DNA of 64,000 bases, taken from NCBI GenBank assembly GCA_013396755.1, contig VWZF01004801.1, forward strand, positions 17,445 to 81,444, written 5' to 3'. The translations under genes and the position numbers were made by a program. This DNA comes from Sclerurus mexicanus (taxonomy: Eukaryota; Chordata; Aves; Passeriformes; Furnariidae). Each line of letters opens with the position of its first letter. Within the stretch, counting starts at the first letter, position 1. Shown in pieces: positions 25,997-39,800 of this stretch. The notes beneath the pieces are model-generated. The model ran no database searches and was not told where the DNA came from. It worked only from the letters and a program-made list of their open reading frames with translations.

Positions 25997-28900
25997 AAAG
26001 GATAAGAAGAAAAGTAGACAACTGAATCTAATGCTTAACAACAGCTTGGTTGTGTAAAAAGGGCTCTCCAAAGGGAGAGGAAGCAAAAGGCAGCAAGATT
26101 GGTATTTCCAGGGTTTCAAGGCACACCTGAAATTTCCTGGAAGGTTAAGAAAGTGTTGTGAGGTAAATCTGAGGAACAGCTATGATGGAAAGAGCAGTAA
26201 TGAAAACATGAGCTTCATAGTAGGAAGACAGATACAATAAAGCGGCAATAAAGGGAAGAAATCACATTGTGGACTAAATAATTTAACCCATACTTCAAAA
26301 TATGACAGCATTGACAATTGTATAAATGCTGTTCAAAACAGAGAGATGCTATCCTTCTTACCTATTTTTATTTTCTCCAGCAGGTGAAGGGAGGAACTTT
26401 TGCCTTTGGCATGGAATACAAATGTGTACACATAATTTTCATGTAAGGCTACAGATATGTAAGTAGAAAGCTGAACAACAAATTACTGCTCCCTGGACCC
26501 GAGGGAACTTTGTCTGATGAAAATTGTCAACTGACTTGTGTACTATAGCATGGCTTGCCCATCTCTAGGTTTTCTTTGGGCAGTAAAGTGTTTGAAAGGT
26601 ATTTAATGTTGGCATTGTCCTTCCAGAATCAAATCCAGGACACTAAGCAACTGTATTTCACAGTGTTTTCCATAACTCTGCATTAGTTTTTCATGCATTA
26701 TCAGAAGCCATAAATTGAGTCATTAAATTAATGGGGCTACTTTAATAATTTCTTTTGTACCTTATACTAATGACAATTAAATGAATATTTAGACAAAGCC
26801 ATCCAGGGATCACATCTCTGAAACTGTAGTATTGATTCTGACTACATCAGAGGTTAATGTACAAATTAGTAACTTTAATGATAAAGAATAATTGTTTTAA
26901 ACACATTGTGAATTACCTTTAATTGATGTTTACCTTCTCTAGAAAACAATATACTGCTGAATGTTTCCCATTATCTTGAAAAATTATTCATTATTCAGCA
27001 GAGATGGATACATCACACATCTGAAAGTTCTCCTACTTCACAAGGCTAAAAGGTGGTAGGAAACTTAAACAATTCATATTATTTGAGTTCTTTAGGTTTC
27101 AGTATTTGAAAAAGAAATACTGAGAAAATAGTTAAAATAACAAGGCAGTACTGACACAGCAAGTGAACTACTTAATCTCATTTTTTAAAGTACTATCAAT
27201 CATATTTGCATATGGTGGTACAATGTGATTAGAGCTTATTAATTGTATACAGACACAAGGAAATGCACTGCAGCATATACAGGCCAGCTCCTGTAAGCAA
27301 AGAAGGTAGTGACTACATTTATTTATTTTCTGCATCTGTTGACATGTACTTTTTCAATGACTCTTCTTACAGATTCATATGGATATCAACCAATATATGT
27401 AACATTAATTACAGAGCTCGTCAATCAAAGACAAATGGTTTTCAGAAATGAAAAAATCCCTGATTCAGTCAACATTTCATACCTCCTCTCCCATATCACT
27501 TGAAACCAGTTCAAGACTAAATTTGAATAAAGGCAATAAAATGAAAAGATTCAAGGGAAGGTCCAAATAGCATGGCTGACTAGTATAAGTTTCAACATCT
27601 CTGCTCAGGAATACTGGTTTTACCATATAAGGAGGCTATGAAGTTCCTACATGCAACGTCTTTCACCACTGCCTATGGGCACTTCTTCCATATGCTAACA
27701 CACTCATAACCAAGTTGGGTATCTGAAAGGCAAAACTCTTCACTGACATGCTCAACATATGGTATGTGCAAACGTTATTAGGATACTAACTCAAATAAGT
27801 GAACATGATCCAGAAAAATGTAGACAGAGCAATGTACAAAGACTTGGTGAAACTCATCTCCATCTGTCATCTTTCAAGTTCCCATTATTAGACAGAATAA
27901 CTGCAATCTTAACTCTCATTGACAACCTTGGCAAACTGCTGCACTGCAAGAGCATTCAAAATAATGGGATTGTTCCAAATGAAAGCCTTAAGAGAGCCTA
28001 AAATACTAAAAGATGTCCTTAGGTCTCCTTGGTTCCTAGGACAATGCAGCATCACTGTATTATTCAAGCCCAGTACTTAAGCACAGCACATACTCTAACC
28101 AAGGCAGTCTTAGATAATTTCTGTCAGTTAATGGGATTAAAAATTTCAATACAGAAATAGTTTTCTTCATTTTTATATAAAAGAACCAAAAATGTTCAGA
28201 AAAGCATATGCTCTCCATTTAGCTTTTCTAAAAGTACACTTAAAAACCTCTGATTAGGCTTGCGCTGCCTATGCTCAATTACATCATTCTATATTATGTT
28301 GTCAGCGCAACTATTCCTTTCATTAGAAACTAAATCACAATTGTTGTATAGACCTGTATATAACCTGTCATACGTCAAAAAACTCTACCCAAATCTCCTT
28401 GTCTACTGAGGATCTTCCAGATAGCAATCCCTGCGCCATGCCTTACATAGGCCTCCAGCTACTGTTCCAGTGACTTTAGAGGCACCTAGCTATTGATCAG
28501 GTGGACATCTACCAAAACCTTCTGAATACAGCCCTAAGCATGTGCTCAGCACTGTGCAAGGGTAAAACAATTACCACCTGCATATGGCACTTACACATTA
28601 AAAGTGTGTTCCCAGCACTTAAAATTTTGAGTAATCCCATGGACTCAGTGGGACTAATCGTTATTATGCCTACCAAGGTTTGAAGGAAGCCATCATAAAA
28701 GTAAGCAGTAAAAAACCAAGTACATCTTCCCATTTACTGAAATCAAACTTGTAGAAAACCTCAATACAAAGCAAAACAAATCTCACTAATCAATACATTC
28801 TGTTGCTGTAACATCTCATGCTTTTTGGATTCTACTTGTACAGTCCTAAGGGCCCCTGAAATTACAGAAATAAATGTCTAATTTACATAATATTCATAAT

Positions 28901-29245
28901 TGGAAGGGAAAGCAACATGCCCTTTGACAGAGCCTCTCACCCTTTTCCCCCCTTTGTCCATTACAGAAGTGGACTACCTGAAAATGTCCCCTGAAGGACT
29001 TTTACCTTATACTTTACATTAACACTGAAACATCTTTTGAAACTTCCCATTTTATGCCACACATTGCATCTAGTTTGACAGATTCCCTGGTTTGTGCTAT
29101 GCTGTATTACATTTAGTCTTTAGACAGTCACAAGACCAGAGCACAAATTACTTAGATCTAAGAAAACTATTTTGTGTCAGTTAGCACTGTGTCCCTCACA
29201 CTGCACATGGCACACACATTAATCAAAATTACAGTCATTTACTTG

Positions 29246-29587
29246 TGTTATAGTTTCAATACTGGGGGAATTCCTTCCTAACGACTTCAGAGATAACGCC
29301 TTTGTCTGTGGAGACTAGATAACAAAGGCAAACTGCATATTCATGTGGTGCTGGGGATCACTCGTCTAGTTTTTGTTCTGCTCTCTCNTGGGAAGGGGGA
29401 AGATTTTATCATAAACTGTTGGGGTTTGGTTTTGGTTTTTTTGGTTTTTTTTTCTGGAGATACATATAAGTGTATTGTGATTGAGAACTGTTATCCTTTT
29501 CCATATATATATATATTTCCTAATTAAAGTTTTGTTTCTTTTCTAAATTTAAAGAGAGAGGCATTATTTTTTTTTTTCCTGGTCAAC
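29246..29587 (+). mobile_element. LTR of the TGTTATAG family, copy 2
   Basis: Begins TGTTATAGTTTCAATACT and ends GGTCAACA. The first about 150 bp match the copy at 12528. A plus-strand ATTAAA (29523-29528) precedes a T-rich end. It contains a G/T-rich patch (29421-29450) and one ambiguous base (29388). No clear target-site duplication. Confidence 0.6.
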
Positions 29588-31514
29588 ATTGATATCTTAG
29601 TCCTCCTTTGAACTAAGACAACTTGTCACCTTATATCCCAGAACTACCACAAGCCCCTGAATGAACACTCATAACCTGAAATCAGCCCAACTCTGCAACA
29701 GAGGACAACCAGGAACTAGAGATGTCCTATTTGTTGTTTGCTTCAAAACTCAGAGTCTCTCATAGCCCAGGAAGTCCTTCACAAATGAATCAAAGTCAGT
29801 TCAGCTCGGATTCATTATCTGGATCTCGGAAAGTGGGTCACCAAAACATTTTTCTCCTGCAAGTATGTAAAATACACTTTTTCATCACAGAAAAAAAGAC
29901 CTAAATAGTGACTGATGGAAGCAACTTTTAATTGACTCTCAAAATATTTAGAAAATCAAAACTACAAAACCTTAATCTCCCCAGAATTTTAGCTTCTGAA
30001 TTTTCTTCTCAAGTAGTTACAGAGTCATATTGTCTGCTTTTTTCTCTTGGAAAAGTTCAGAAAAGGCCCTTTCCATCAGTTCAAACACCATAGGACTTCC
30101 ACATTTGTAGATCAGCTGACTCTCTGTGCTGGAATTCATAAATAAGCACCAAACACACTAGGTGACTTGTGAACCATTGTGAAACGATGGTCATGGGCTG
30201 GTAAAACAGTCTCTGATACACACCACTGCAGCCTGTCTTCCATGCTGGAGGCAAGCTGGACTCTGTCCAGTCTAGAGGTCAGCTGCAATAATAAACATCT
30301 CATTGAACTACAAAAGTACTGCTTTTTCAAAAGACAGGGTAAAGACGTGACAAATTCAGATGCAAGGATCTTTTGTTTTTACAATACAAACCTTACCTGA
30401 GCTGCCAAACTGCAATACAATATAATTCAAATTTCTGGAGAGGGTCCCTGAAGGGAAAATTGTCCAAAGTAAATTTTTGATTCTCAGTAAACTGTTTCCC
30501 AGCAAAAATTCATTTTGGGCCATAGCATTTCTTCCAGAGACTTCAACACAACTGTACTGTTGCACTCACTTCCTAGCTCCGCTTGTGCACAAAGCAGTTT
30601 TCCTTGATGAAAAGCTATCAAAATACAAATTTGCATTTCTTCCTTGACAGGTTTTGAACAAGTTCAACTGTGATGTCCTTTTATTATAAACCTCTATTAA
30701 ATGCATGCATTTGTCTCCAGAAAACATTCATTTGCATATTATTCAGTTACTATTGCAAAAAAAGGATACTTTAGTAAACAAACATATGGAAACATCCATA
30801 TTTTATGCAATAGGATGATTTTCTGTTTTAAAGAGGAAGAACAGACTTGTGTATGGTAATAAACACCATGATTTTTGTTTTCAATCATTGAAATTCCAGC
30901 CCTTAGGAAAGAAAATGAAAAATCAGATCATCAGTCACTGTAGAAAGACTCTTTCTTTCTTAATTAGGGCTGCCATGGTCTTTTACTAGAAACTACCGCG
31001 GATGTAATTGCTCTTCAGAGTAGATGCAAGCAAAAGAGCACGTGGTAGACTCATCTGTCCCCTGAAAAACTTACTGCACTTCAGAAGTATTAACTCACAA
31101 GGACAGCATATAGCATCAGGCTATCCATTATCAAAATGGAACCAAAAGTGGTTTGGACAGTTTAAAATGCAAATAATGGATTTCAATTCCATTTCTACCT
31201 TTAAAAGTCAAGATCTTACACCATGACTTCATGAAGTTTAACTCACTTTAACATATTTATGAAAGCCAAAATATTATTTGAATATTACATAGGCTATTAT
31301 GGTTCTCTCCTACCTCTGGCCATGCCTATCCATTATGAATCTAAGTCCCCAGAGCAAAAAAGGTCTTTACTTTTTTTGAAGACAGGACAGCCAATACATG
31401 ACTCTGGGGATCAGTGCCACTCATGCAGACACTAATGTTACTAATGTTGTTCTAAGCTGCCTGCCAGCCAGCTGCTTGCAACAGGGCAGTCAGTCCAACC
31501 TTTGGCCGGGAGGA

Positions 31515-31665
31515 GGAATGGCTCAGTAGCATAAGAATCTGCCTTATCTAATGGATTAAGTACAGGACCAAAGCCAAATGCCAGCTTTGAGAAGGACTTG
31601 CTCTGTTTGTCTTAGCCAAGGCAGTTAAACTTTCTTAGTTTTTCATCTTTAAAATGGAAATTTTA
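31515..31665 (+). repeat. Possible ancient MIR-like SINE fragment
   Basis: The stretch ending TTAGTTTTTCATCTTTAAAATGG resembles the conserved 3' core of MIR-type SINEs, and the upstream GGCTCAGTAGCATAAGAATC could be the tRNA-related part. It is heavily diverged and this is a tentative call. Confidence 0.3.
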
Positions 31666-32422
31666 ATTCCACTCTATCTGTGCTGCTGCAAACATGTCCA
31701 ATAGACTGATATCATGAATGTTGAGGTTTCTTACCAGGCAAGGTAGTGTAGTAGCATAATCAAGTTAAATTCATCTCCACAGAATATTTACAGAAAAAAA
31801 GTTTAGCACAAGTCATTCTGTCACTGTATATTTAATTGTAAACCCTATGGTTGACCAAAAAATACCTTTTAATAAGATATGTTCTAAAAATATCTTTTAA
31901 ATCCTAATTTTGCCTTTATTGTCCTAGAACTGGTACTTAAGAAAACACTAGTTTTGCAGTATGTGATGTTGGACCAAAGTGTTCAGGTGACCTATATGAC
32001 AGGACCTGGTGAGATTTTATCTACCAAAGAATACTGCTCATCTACTAGATTTTCATACTTCGTGGAGGTAGTTCAAGTGTATATTGAAATCTGTTTGCCA
32101 CTAATTGACACAGCATACTAGTTTTGGAACTGTTTCCAAAGTGCCTCTGAATTTATTTCTTTACTTTTACATGCATGGGCTTCCATGCCTTTGCAAATTT
32201 AAAGTTCATGTAGTTTGACATTTCCTAGTATTTGAAGAATAATTTCAAAGACCATTTTTGCATGTGATGTTAGGACAATTTAGTAGAATAGATTTTAGAA
32301 GTCATTTACATTCTGCACAATTAGCCATCTTTGTGACTTCATTGTACTTTCAAATACTGTAATCAAAAATTTAAGATGCAATTTTCTTAGAAGAGAAACT
32401 GAATTCCAGACATAAAACTGAA

Positions 32423-32516
32423 AAAAACCCAAACAAACAAAACAAAAAAACCCCAAACCAAATAAAAAAAACAAAAAGACCAAAACCAAAACAAAACAAA
32501 AAAAAGAAAAAAAAAC
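32423..32516. repeat. A-rich low-complexity tract
   Basis: AAACAAAAC and AAACCCAAAC repeats, almost free of T. No gene is seen. Confidence 0.75.
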
Positions 32517-35500
32517 CTGACTCATTTTTTCTGCTTAGTTTCTATTCTTCAGAGTAGAAGCCTGAAAAGTTTTGACTGCAAAAATAAATATCATTGAGCA
32601 CTTTAGTAAAGTCCATCTGATATACCAGTTCTGAAATTACAGTAACCAGAAAAAATATAGACGATTAATAATGAGGTCAGAAATACACATACATTTTCCT
32701 CTATGGAAGACTGGAGACACAGTAATCAAAGTGTAAAAAATTCATTTCATGCACATTTCATTTGTCTCTTAGCTGATATTTACCATATAATTCTGTAAGA
32801 AAGTGGAGGTCTAAGATGCTCCAGATAAATGTCTCAATTAATTGTACAGAGGTAGCCCTCTTTGAGCTGAACCAGAGCTGTGAGCTCTTTATTAAAAGCA
32901 CTATTTGGTAGCCTGTAACCTTGTTCCTTGACTCCTCTCTAGTTACCAATTTAAACAAGTCCCCATGCAGCTCACTCTAAAGCGCTTTGTCTTCCTGTCA
33001 TTATTATGAGAGCCAAGGCATCCTGGAAGTGTGAAATCAGACCTCATGAGCTGAACGGTTCCCCAGGGAACGCCAGACTGTGCAGAAGGTCAAAGTCATG
33101 GGTTGGACCATCCAAAACCGTCTGATCACAACTTGCTGTGACACAGCAAGAGGGGTGGGGGTAGAGGGAGTGGGGAGCCAGAGTCTAGAATAGAACACAT
33201 CTTAATTAAAGCCTGAAGACAGCAAAACAAACTGTTTTCTAGGCAGGCTATCTCATGGAGCTTGGGTTTTGCTCTGCTAATGAATCTGAGTTGCTAATTA
33301 TTAATCCTTAAAAACGCAGCACTTTTACTGAAATAGATCAAACCTGTGGCACATCTTTTCCCACACTTCTTGCTTTTCATAAGGCAGAGATTTTGCATTT
33401 TATTTTTTGACACAAGGAAAAGGAGGGATTCACTGCCTTGCAAAGTCAGCAGCCTTTGACCACAACTCACTTACACCTGACTACGCTGAGGAAGGACTAT
33501 ACATATCAGACTATTTTCTAAACCTAAACTATGTCACAGTAAAGGACCTATTGCTTTCTGAAATTTATAGGCATTAGGTGAAAACTACGTGTATAATGTC
33601 AGAAGGCACCTGTCATGATGAGTCCATTATACTTTAGGTTTTACTGCACCAGCAGAGTATTCTTGTCACTATAGGCACAGCCTCTACCCTGCCAGAGCTC
33701 CACAAGCAGACAAACCCATGAGAAGGTCTGCCAGAGAAACCACAAGCAAGCAAAGATGTAGAGAAAAAGGAAAATGTAACTTGTAGCTGAGGATTTAGGG
33801 AGAAAACAGCCATGCACTGAATGGCTGAAACACAATGGAAGATTCAATTGAAAATTTCTTCTCAGAGCAAGAAGAAAAAAGCAAACTCCGTCCTCAATGT
33901 CTTTCCACTCATTAGATTACAGTTTCAAAAAATCACACTAAAAAATACGTAATTTTGAGGAAGGTGTATTTGCTGTGATCATACTTTCTAACAGAACATA
34001 ATTTGGCATTGATGGAATCCCTAAAATTGTGTTTTGATCATGGAAGAACTTTGTTTTTCTGGGAGAAAACACCCTCACAGACCCACCAATTCTCCCAAAA
34101 GCCCTGTCTGTGAAAAATGGCTTATTTTTCAGCTCTCCCCAAAATCAAGGTGAGCTTCCAAGCACCAGTGTGGAATCTCTCAACTCCTCAGTGGTCCTTC
34201 CTTTCCTAAACCTCCTTGCAAGTGGTTTGAGTGAGAAGTCTTTGTTCTTTACTGGGATGTTTTTAGTATGTAGTTATGACATGGTCCAGCAGCAATCCAT
34301 TTCAAAACTGCTAGCGCCTATTTGCTCTGCTGCCCACAACAACTGAAATTTCAACTCACCCTGGCACCTTATTCAATGCATGTGTATGTGAGGGGGATTG
34401 TAAATTGTGGCCTGAACCACCACCCTTAATCACTGTCTTAAAAAAAAAAAAATCCATACTAACTTTAAAGATTTAAAGTGCACTGTCCAACATTAGGCTA
34501 TTGAAACTGGAGAGAAAAACTGCTTTTGGCTATCAACAGTTTATTAGGGGCTTAACTGAAGTGACCTACTGTAGTAGCATTCAGCTGAAAAAGGCTGTGA
34601 GCTTTCTGATGAAAGGAGAATTGAGGGTTTCATTAGAAAGTAATTTGTGGTTTTTTATTCATTCAATAGGAATCTCAATTGCTCTTTATTTACACAGAAT
34701 TAATACAGTACTGCTCAATGACTGTATGGTAACAAAAGAAAAATTTCATGTTTCAAAAGGAACAAAAACATCCTTGCAACAGTAGGAATATTGATGACTA
34801 CTTAAAAGATTACAGAAATCTTTTTCCATCTATGCTTAAGCTTAATGATTGAATATTAACTATTTCAAGAAACTACTCAGCCCAAACTAATAAAATCTGA
34901 TTTATTACTTCACACGAAAAGATTCCTGGAAGTGAAATAGGATATGTTCAGCAAGAAGGAAGCAGAGCAAATACAGTTGTTCTAGCTACTTTTCAGACTC
35001 AAGGGCAACAGGCTAATTCTGAAAACACAATACAGTAAGAAGAACAAACTAGTCCTTAACTGTTACTCGCAGAAGCAATCTGTAGTATTGTAAGTAACAG
35101 CACAGATGACAGCACCCTCCTCATTGACTAGTAAATATTGTTCAGTTAAATAAAGATGGTGGGTCAAGTTTTTAAAAAATTTTTGCAAACATAATTTATT
35201 GACAGTCACCAAATAGCTATTTTGAGTTAATATTACTATTCAAAGTTTAATTTTAAATTAATGATTTGTACATGCCAACAAGTTATTAAAAATAGCTCTA
35301 TATTACTACAGTAGATAATAAATCCCCTTTGCCATCTTTTCAAAATAACAGGTACTTTGGTCCAAAATATACAATGATCTCTGTCACATCTGAAATGTGA
35401 AGCCATCTTAGTAAACACATCTGCTGTATAAATGCTTTTTTCTTACTAACAAAGAATATTATGTTATTATAAGCCACGGGAAGATATTGCATGTTCTTCA

Positions 35501-35964
35501 TCTTCTTCCTGATTGTTGTCCTAAATGCAATGTTTGAAAACATTTGGTAGCTCTGTACATTTTTAATTGAATCAAATGTGTTTCCAAAAAAATTGCTCAA
35601 CCAGCACAAGTACATATGGATTTGGAAAAGTCTAAAATTGAATGAGATCAGGGACTGAATTATCCCTTTTGCCCCTGAATAACTTAATCTCTCTGTTCAG
35701 ACCACACTGGATTACAAGGTCAAAGCAGAGAGGAATCTTCAGAAGCATTCTTCCAACCTCCCCAAAAATAGAATCTGTTACTTTGTTTGCCAAAATCTGG
35801 ATCAGTTTCAGCAATAAAATATTTCCACTGTCACCTTGTCTGAAATACCTGTAGCCATGCTAATTATCATAAAATTATTAAAAGTAAGTTGAGATATATT
35901 TCTATCTGCTTCTGTAACAGAACATTTATGTCCTAGCAGTAATTAAACTAGGTAAATCTAGATA

Positions 35965-36073
35965 CTTCTTTCTTTCTTTCTTTCTCTCTCTTTTTCTCTT
36001 TCTTTCTCATTCTTTCTTTCCCTCCCTCCGTCCCTCCCTCCCTTCCTTCCTCCCTCCATTCCTTCCTTTCTTT
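35965..36073. repeat. About 109-bp homopyrimidine (C/T) tract
   Basis: A nearly pure pyrimidine tract on the plus strand: (TTTC)n, then CT-rich, then (CCCT/CCTT)n, with only three purine interruptions. On the gene's sense strand it is a polypurine (GA/GGA) tract inside the 12.3-kb intron. Confidence 0.9.
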
Positions 36074-36799
36074 GTTAAAGTAGAGATGGCTGTTTTCTCA
36101 CACAGATGGAGCTAATTTTGCTTGATTCAATGTGTGCGGTGTGAAGGTGACTGTATTTAGAACTTGACCATTTCTGGAGAAATATGGTCAGTACAGCTGA
36201 AATACTTTTCCTTTATTTTGAGAAGCAAAATGTGGATATTAACCATTCAACTTCTATCACATAAAATAGAAAATTTTAAAAAAAAAGTTCTTGTTTCCCT
36301 TCTTAAAAAGATAAGCAGTAGCTACAGTAAACTGAGTGTATTTGAAATGTCTGAAACCAGCCTTGCTAAATACCTGACAGATATCAACTGGTTCTTTTGG
36401 CAAAAACTTTAAAGTAGTATCGAAGTCTAGAACCTTTCATTTGCCTTGTTCTTTGGAATTCAGCTTTAATGTTAATAATTTTGTATAGTTTTATCTACTA
36501 AGAAGAAGACTGTTTTTCTATGTAATTTTTACAGGGTCTCTAGTGGAGAAAAATGTATTTTTCACACTTATGAAATAACCTAGGCAGGGCTATGCTAGCA
36601 TTAGAATGACTTACTGCTTTGCTTACAAAAAGTTTTGTTTCTTTGTGTTTAAATTTTTTCATTAATGAGCAAAAGGTGACACTGCACAAACAGAATATAA
36701 TCTTTAGATGAACTTCTGCTTTAAGCATTTTTTCCCACTTCTAGAAAGGCCCAGTTTTACTATGGCATTTACTGTCACAGAAACTAAATAAATCCTTGC

Positions 36800-36893
36800 C
36801 TGTGACATCAGCTGCCGTCAATGCTTCAGCCCTGATGACCTTCACCTGAAGAAATCCCACATCACTGATGTTATGGAACATCATCATTGGACT
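36800..36893 (-). CDS. MCTP1: MCTP1 exon, start of C2C domain, GC donor
   Basis: A 94-bp exon, starting at phase 0 and ending one base into a Gly codon. It encodes SPMMMFHNISDVGFLQVKVI followed by RAEALTAADVT(G). This is strand 1 of the third C2 domain and the start of Ca2+ loop 1 (the Asp of AADVTG is present). The acceptor TTATTTTTTAG is strong. The donor reads ACAG|GCAAGG, so the intron is of the GC-AG class. The phase matches the next exon (GT AAA AGT), which makes the boundary secure. Compared with remembered orthologues, the residue pair before DVG reads IS rather than LK or MK, and ALTAAD replaces GLMAAD. Confidence 0.92.
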
Positions 36894-39800
36894 CTAAAAA
36901 ATAATAAAAAGGATAATAATTCTGGATTGCAAAAAAGACAAACTAAAAGCAATACTAATAGTCTCCTCCCTAGTGCAGACATAAGTTACTATGCAATTAT
37001 GTCCACGTACTCAGACTTTTAAATATTATTTTCTGAAGAAGTACAGTTTTCAGAATTTCCTTCTGTACTTTGCAACTTTAACTTGTCAATGAAAATTACA
37101 AAGGAAAAATTAAAATACAAATTATTATATGTAACACTAATTCTCATTAATTAATCCCTTAATAGTACATGAACAACTGTATTTCAAAATTTGAAATTAT
37201 AGCAGTGAATTAACAAAATTAACACAAACAATGAAAGCATTCTTCTCTCTGAATTATTTTGCAAAATCTATGTTCACATTTTCCTTTTGATGGCTTCCAT
37301 AATATCCTAACAGTGTCCTAGGGCCAATATAGTTTTTTGTAGTTGACTATTACAGGCAAGCTTGTACATAGCATATATGCCTATATAAGCTTGCAAATAA
37401 CATGAGCAAAAGCAATCAAAATAGGATAACAACAACTTAATAATTCTCATAATAATCACATGCAAAAAGGATAAAGAAAGAATTAAAGTATGTTTAAAAT
37501 TAAATGACAAAAACCTTTTACCATAAATCATTGTATTTCTTTAGTGCAAATTTCTTCAATATCTACATATATTAAAAAGAGAAAGAAAAGACTTAAGAGT
37601 AGGCTAACATTTGCATTTATTCATCCAACACAGATTTAGAAAGCTCATTGAAAAGCATGTACTGTTGCTGTTTTTTTGCCAAGCAACTAAAATTAACAAA
37701 TTGTATTGCACTAATTAGGTGTGACATACTCTAATTCTCAACCTCTAACTTTGAAGATAACTTAAAATTTGCAGAATTTCAAATTATAGAAAATTGAATG
37801 CAACCTTGAATCTTCAATCAATTAATAACTAACCTAGCTTTACAATTCAGTTCAATAACCTAGGGGAGGAACTCCAAAAGAATAGACTAAAATTATGGAT
37901 TGCAAATCCATTTAAAATCATATATATATGTGGCCCAATTTTTGGTTGGTTTTTCAAATCTTGTTTATAAATACTAGCACATACCTTTATTTTAAAATCT
38001 AGACTAATGCATAAACTGTCTGTAGTCTTTTCTAAAATTTTAATTTAATGAAACCTTTTCCATTGCCTATGACAGTGTCTGGATTTCTAAAAGAAGCAAA
38101 CATCTGGTAAAACACCAAATCAGAAATTCTTTAATTTATTACACAGGTAAAATTGACTGTTACGGAAAACCAGAATAAATAGTATGACTACATCTAAAAA
38201 CCACACATGTTGCTTAAATGAAATATTAAATGTCAGTCTGCAAAAACAACAGTATGTTTATATATAGACAACCTACCCATTAAGATGTTAGACATATAAT
38301 ATTCACCCGTCTTTCTATTAATAAGAGAATTCTAAAAGTTAAATCACACTGATATTAATTTCACAAGTCCCAACTGACCATTTAGTGTTTAGAGTGAAGA
38401 TTTGACCTTGCTATATTGATCTGAGAAATCCGGCTAAGTGTAGTAGCCCACGTTACATACATACAAACACATCCATTAAGGTTATCACAGGATAACAGTT
38501 AATAATTTTTTAACAATTTTAATAAGTTAATCATCATAAATATGACTTCAAAATACTGATGGTCAACTTTAATCAGCACACACTCATCCCTTTGCTTATG
38601 TTCTTACAAACTGAGGGTAGCAGAGATGGTGTTACAGATAGCACGGCTTTAATTCAAATGAATTTTGGCACCATTCCTCCTTTATTACAATAATGATCAG
38701 GGTTTGGGAGCTTCTTATCAGAACTGGTGCCACAACAGAGATAACTCTGTTCTAATACCATGATGAAAGTCAAAGGATTGACAAAAATGTTTCCATTCAA
38801 GTTTCCCAATGACCAAAGCAAATACCAAGCTGTAGAAATAAAACAAAGCAAAAACCAAATACAAAGCAAGACAAATGACTGCACCCACTTCCTATGATGC
38901 CATACAATCCCCTTTTTCCAAATTTTATCCTGATAAGATCACTCTTCAAAAGGGCACTAGTGCTGTATTTTGCCTTGCCACCTTTGTTAGAATTCCACAG
39001 AATAATTATTTTTGAACTTCTAGTTACAGCAAGTCAGCTGCCTCAGATTCATTTATTGCACATCATAACTCTGGAGACTGCTGAAAAGATACATAATGCC
39101 ACACCAGAGGCTCTGGGAGAAGCATATTACTTTAATACATTACTTTAAATACCTAACTTTAAGTAATGATTTATCAGATGATATTCTGTCTTCTTATTTA
39201 TGATTATTGTTGAAGATACCAAACCCACATGGTTTCTGAAGCCTGAAATTTCCATAGCAGAGGAATATGTGATTTGGTGGGAATCTTTTCAGCCCTGAAT
39301 AGATGGGAAAAGATAGAAAGGCTCTGGAGGTGAGTCCTCTTTATTTTTTTAATGAAAGGCTGTGTAATATATTTTCTGTATGGCTGCAGCAGCTGTCAGG
39401 AAGAGCATCTCAGTTCAGCTGTATTATGGGAGAAGCAATACTCCCATCCTATGGCATCAAGATACACTAAGGGGCCAGTACTGATTGACAGCTTGTCACC
39501 ATGACATCTTATTCCATCTCTGTTATGGAGAAAATTAATGTCACACTACCAGCCTTATGACTTGCTGTCATCTTAGAACTGCTCACCTTTTATCAATGCT
39601 CTAAATAACATTTCAAGCCCATCGTCTCACAGTGGACAATCTGGTCAAGGGACATTAAATCAGATGACTGTGAAATGTCATAATAAAAATGGAATGCTAA
39701 CAACTTCTCTAAACTAGCTCCTCTGGTTTTTAAACTGTGACAAGGGGGACTATGGGTTCAGCACACCAGCTCTGAAAAGGTCATACAATCTCTCTTGCTC

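Larger units (their letters stand above)
24532..36799 (-). other. MCTP1: Large MCTP1 intron of the GC-AG class
   Basis: A 12268-bp intron with donor ACAG|GCAAGG and acceptor CTCTTATAG. It holds two LTRs (25526-25996, 29246-29587), a possible old SINE (31515-31665), an A-rich tract and a long homopyrimidine tract. No extra exon was recognised. Confidence 0.8.

Noticed and set aside
35340..35615. Minus-strand 91-codon ORF considered as a further MCTP1 or other exon
   Set aside because: It does not match any part of MCTP1 and lies within an intron; no domain is seen.
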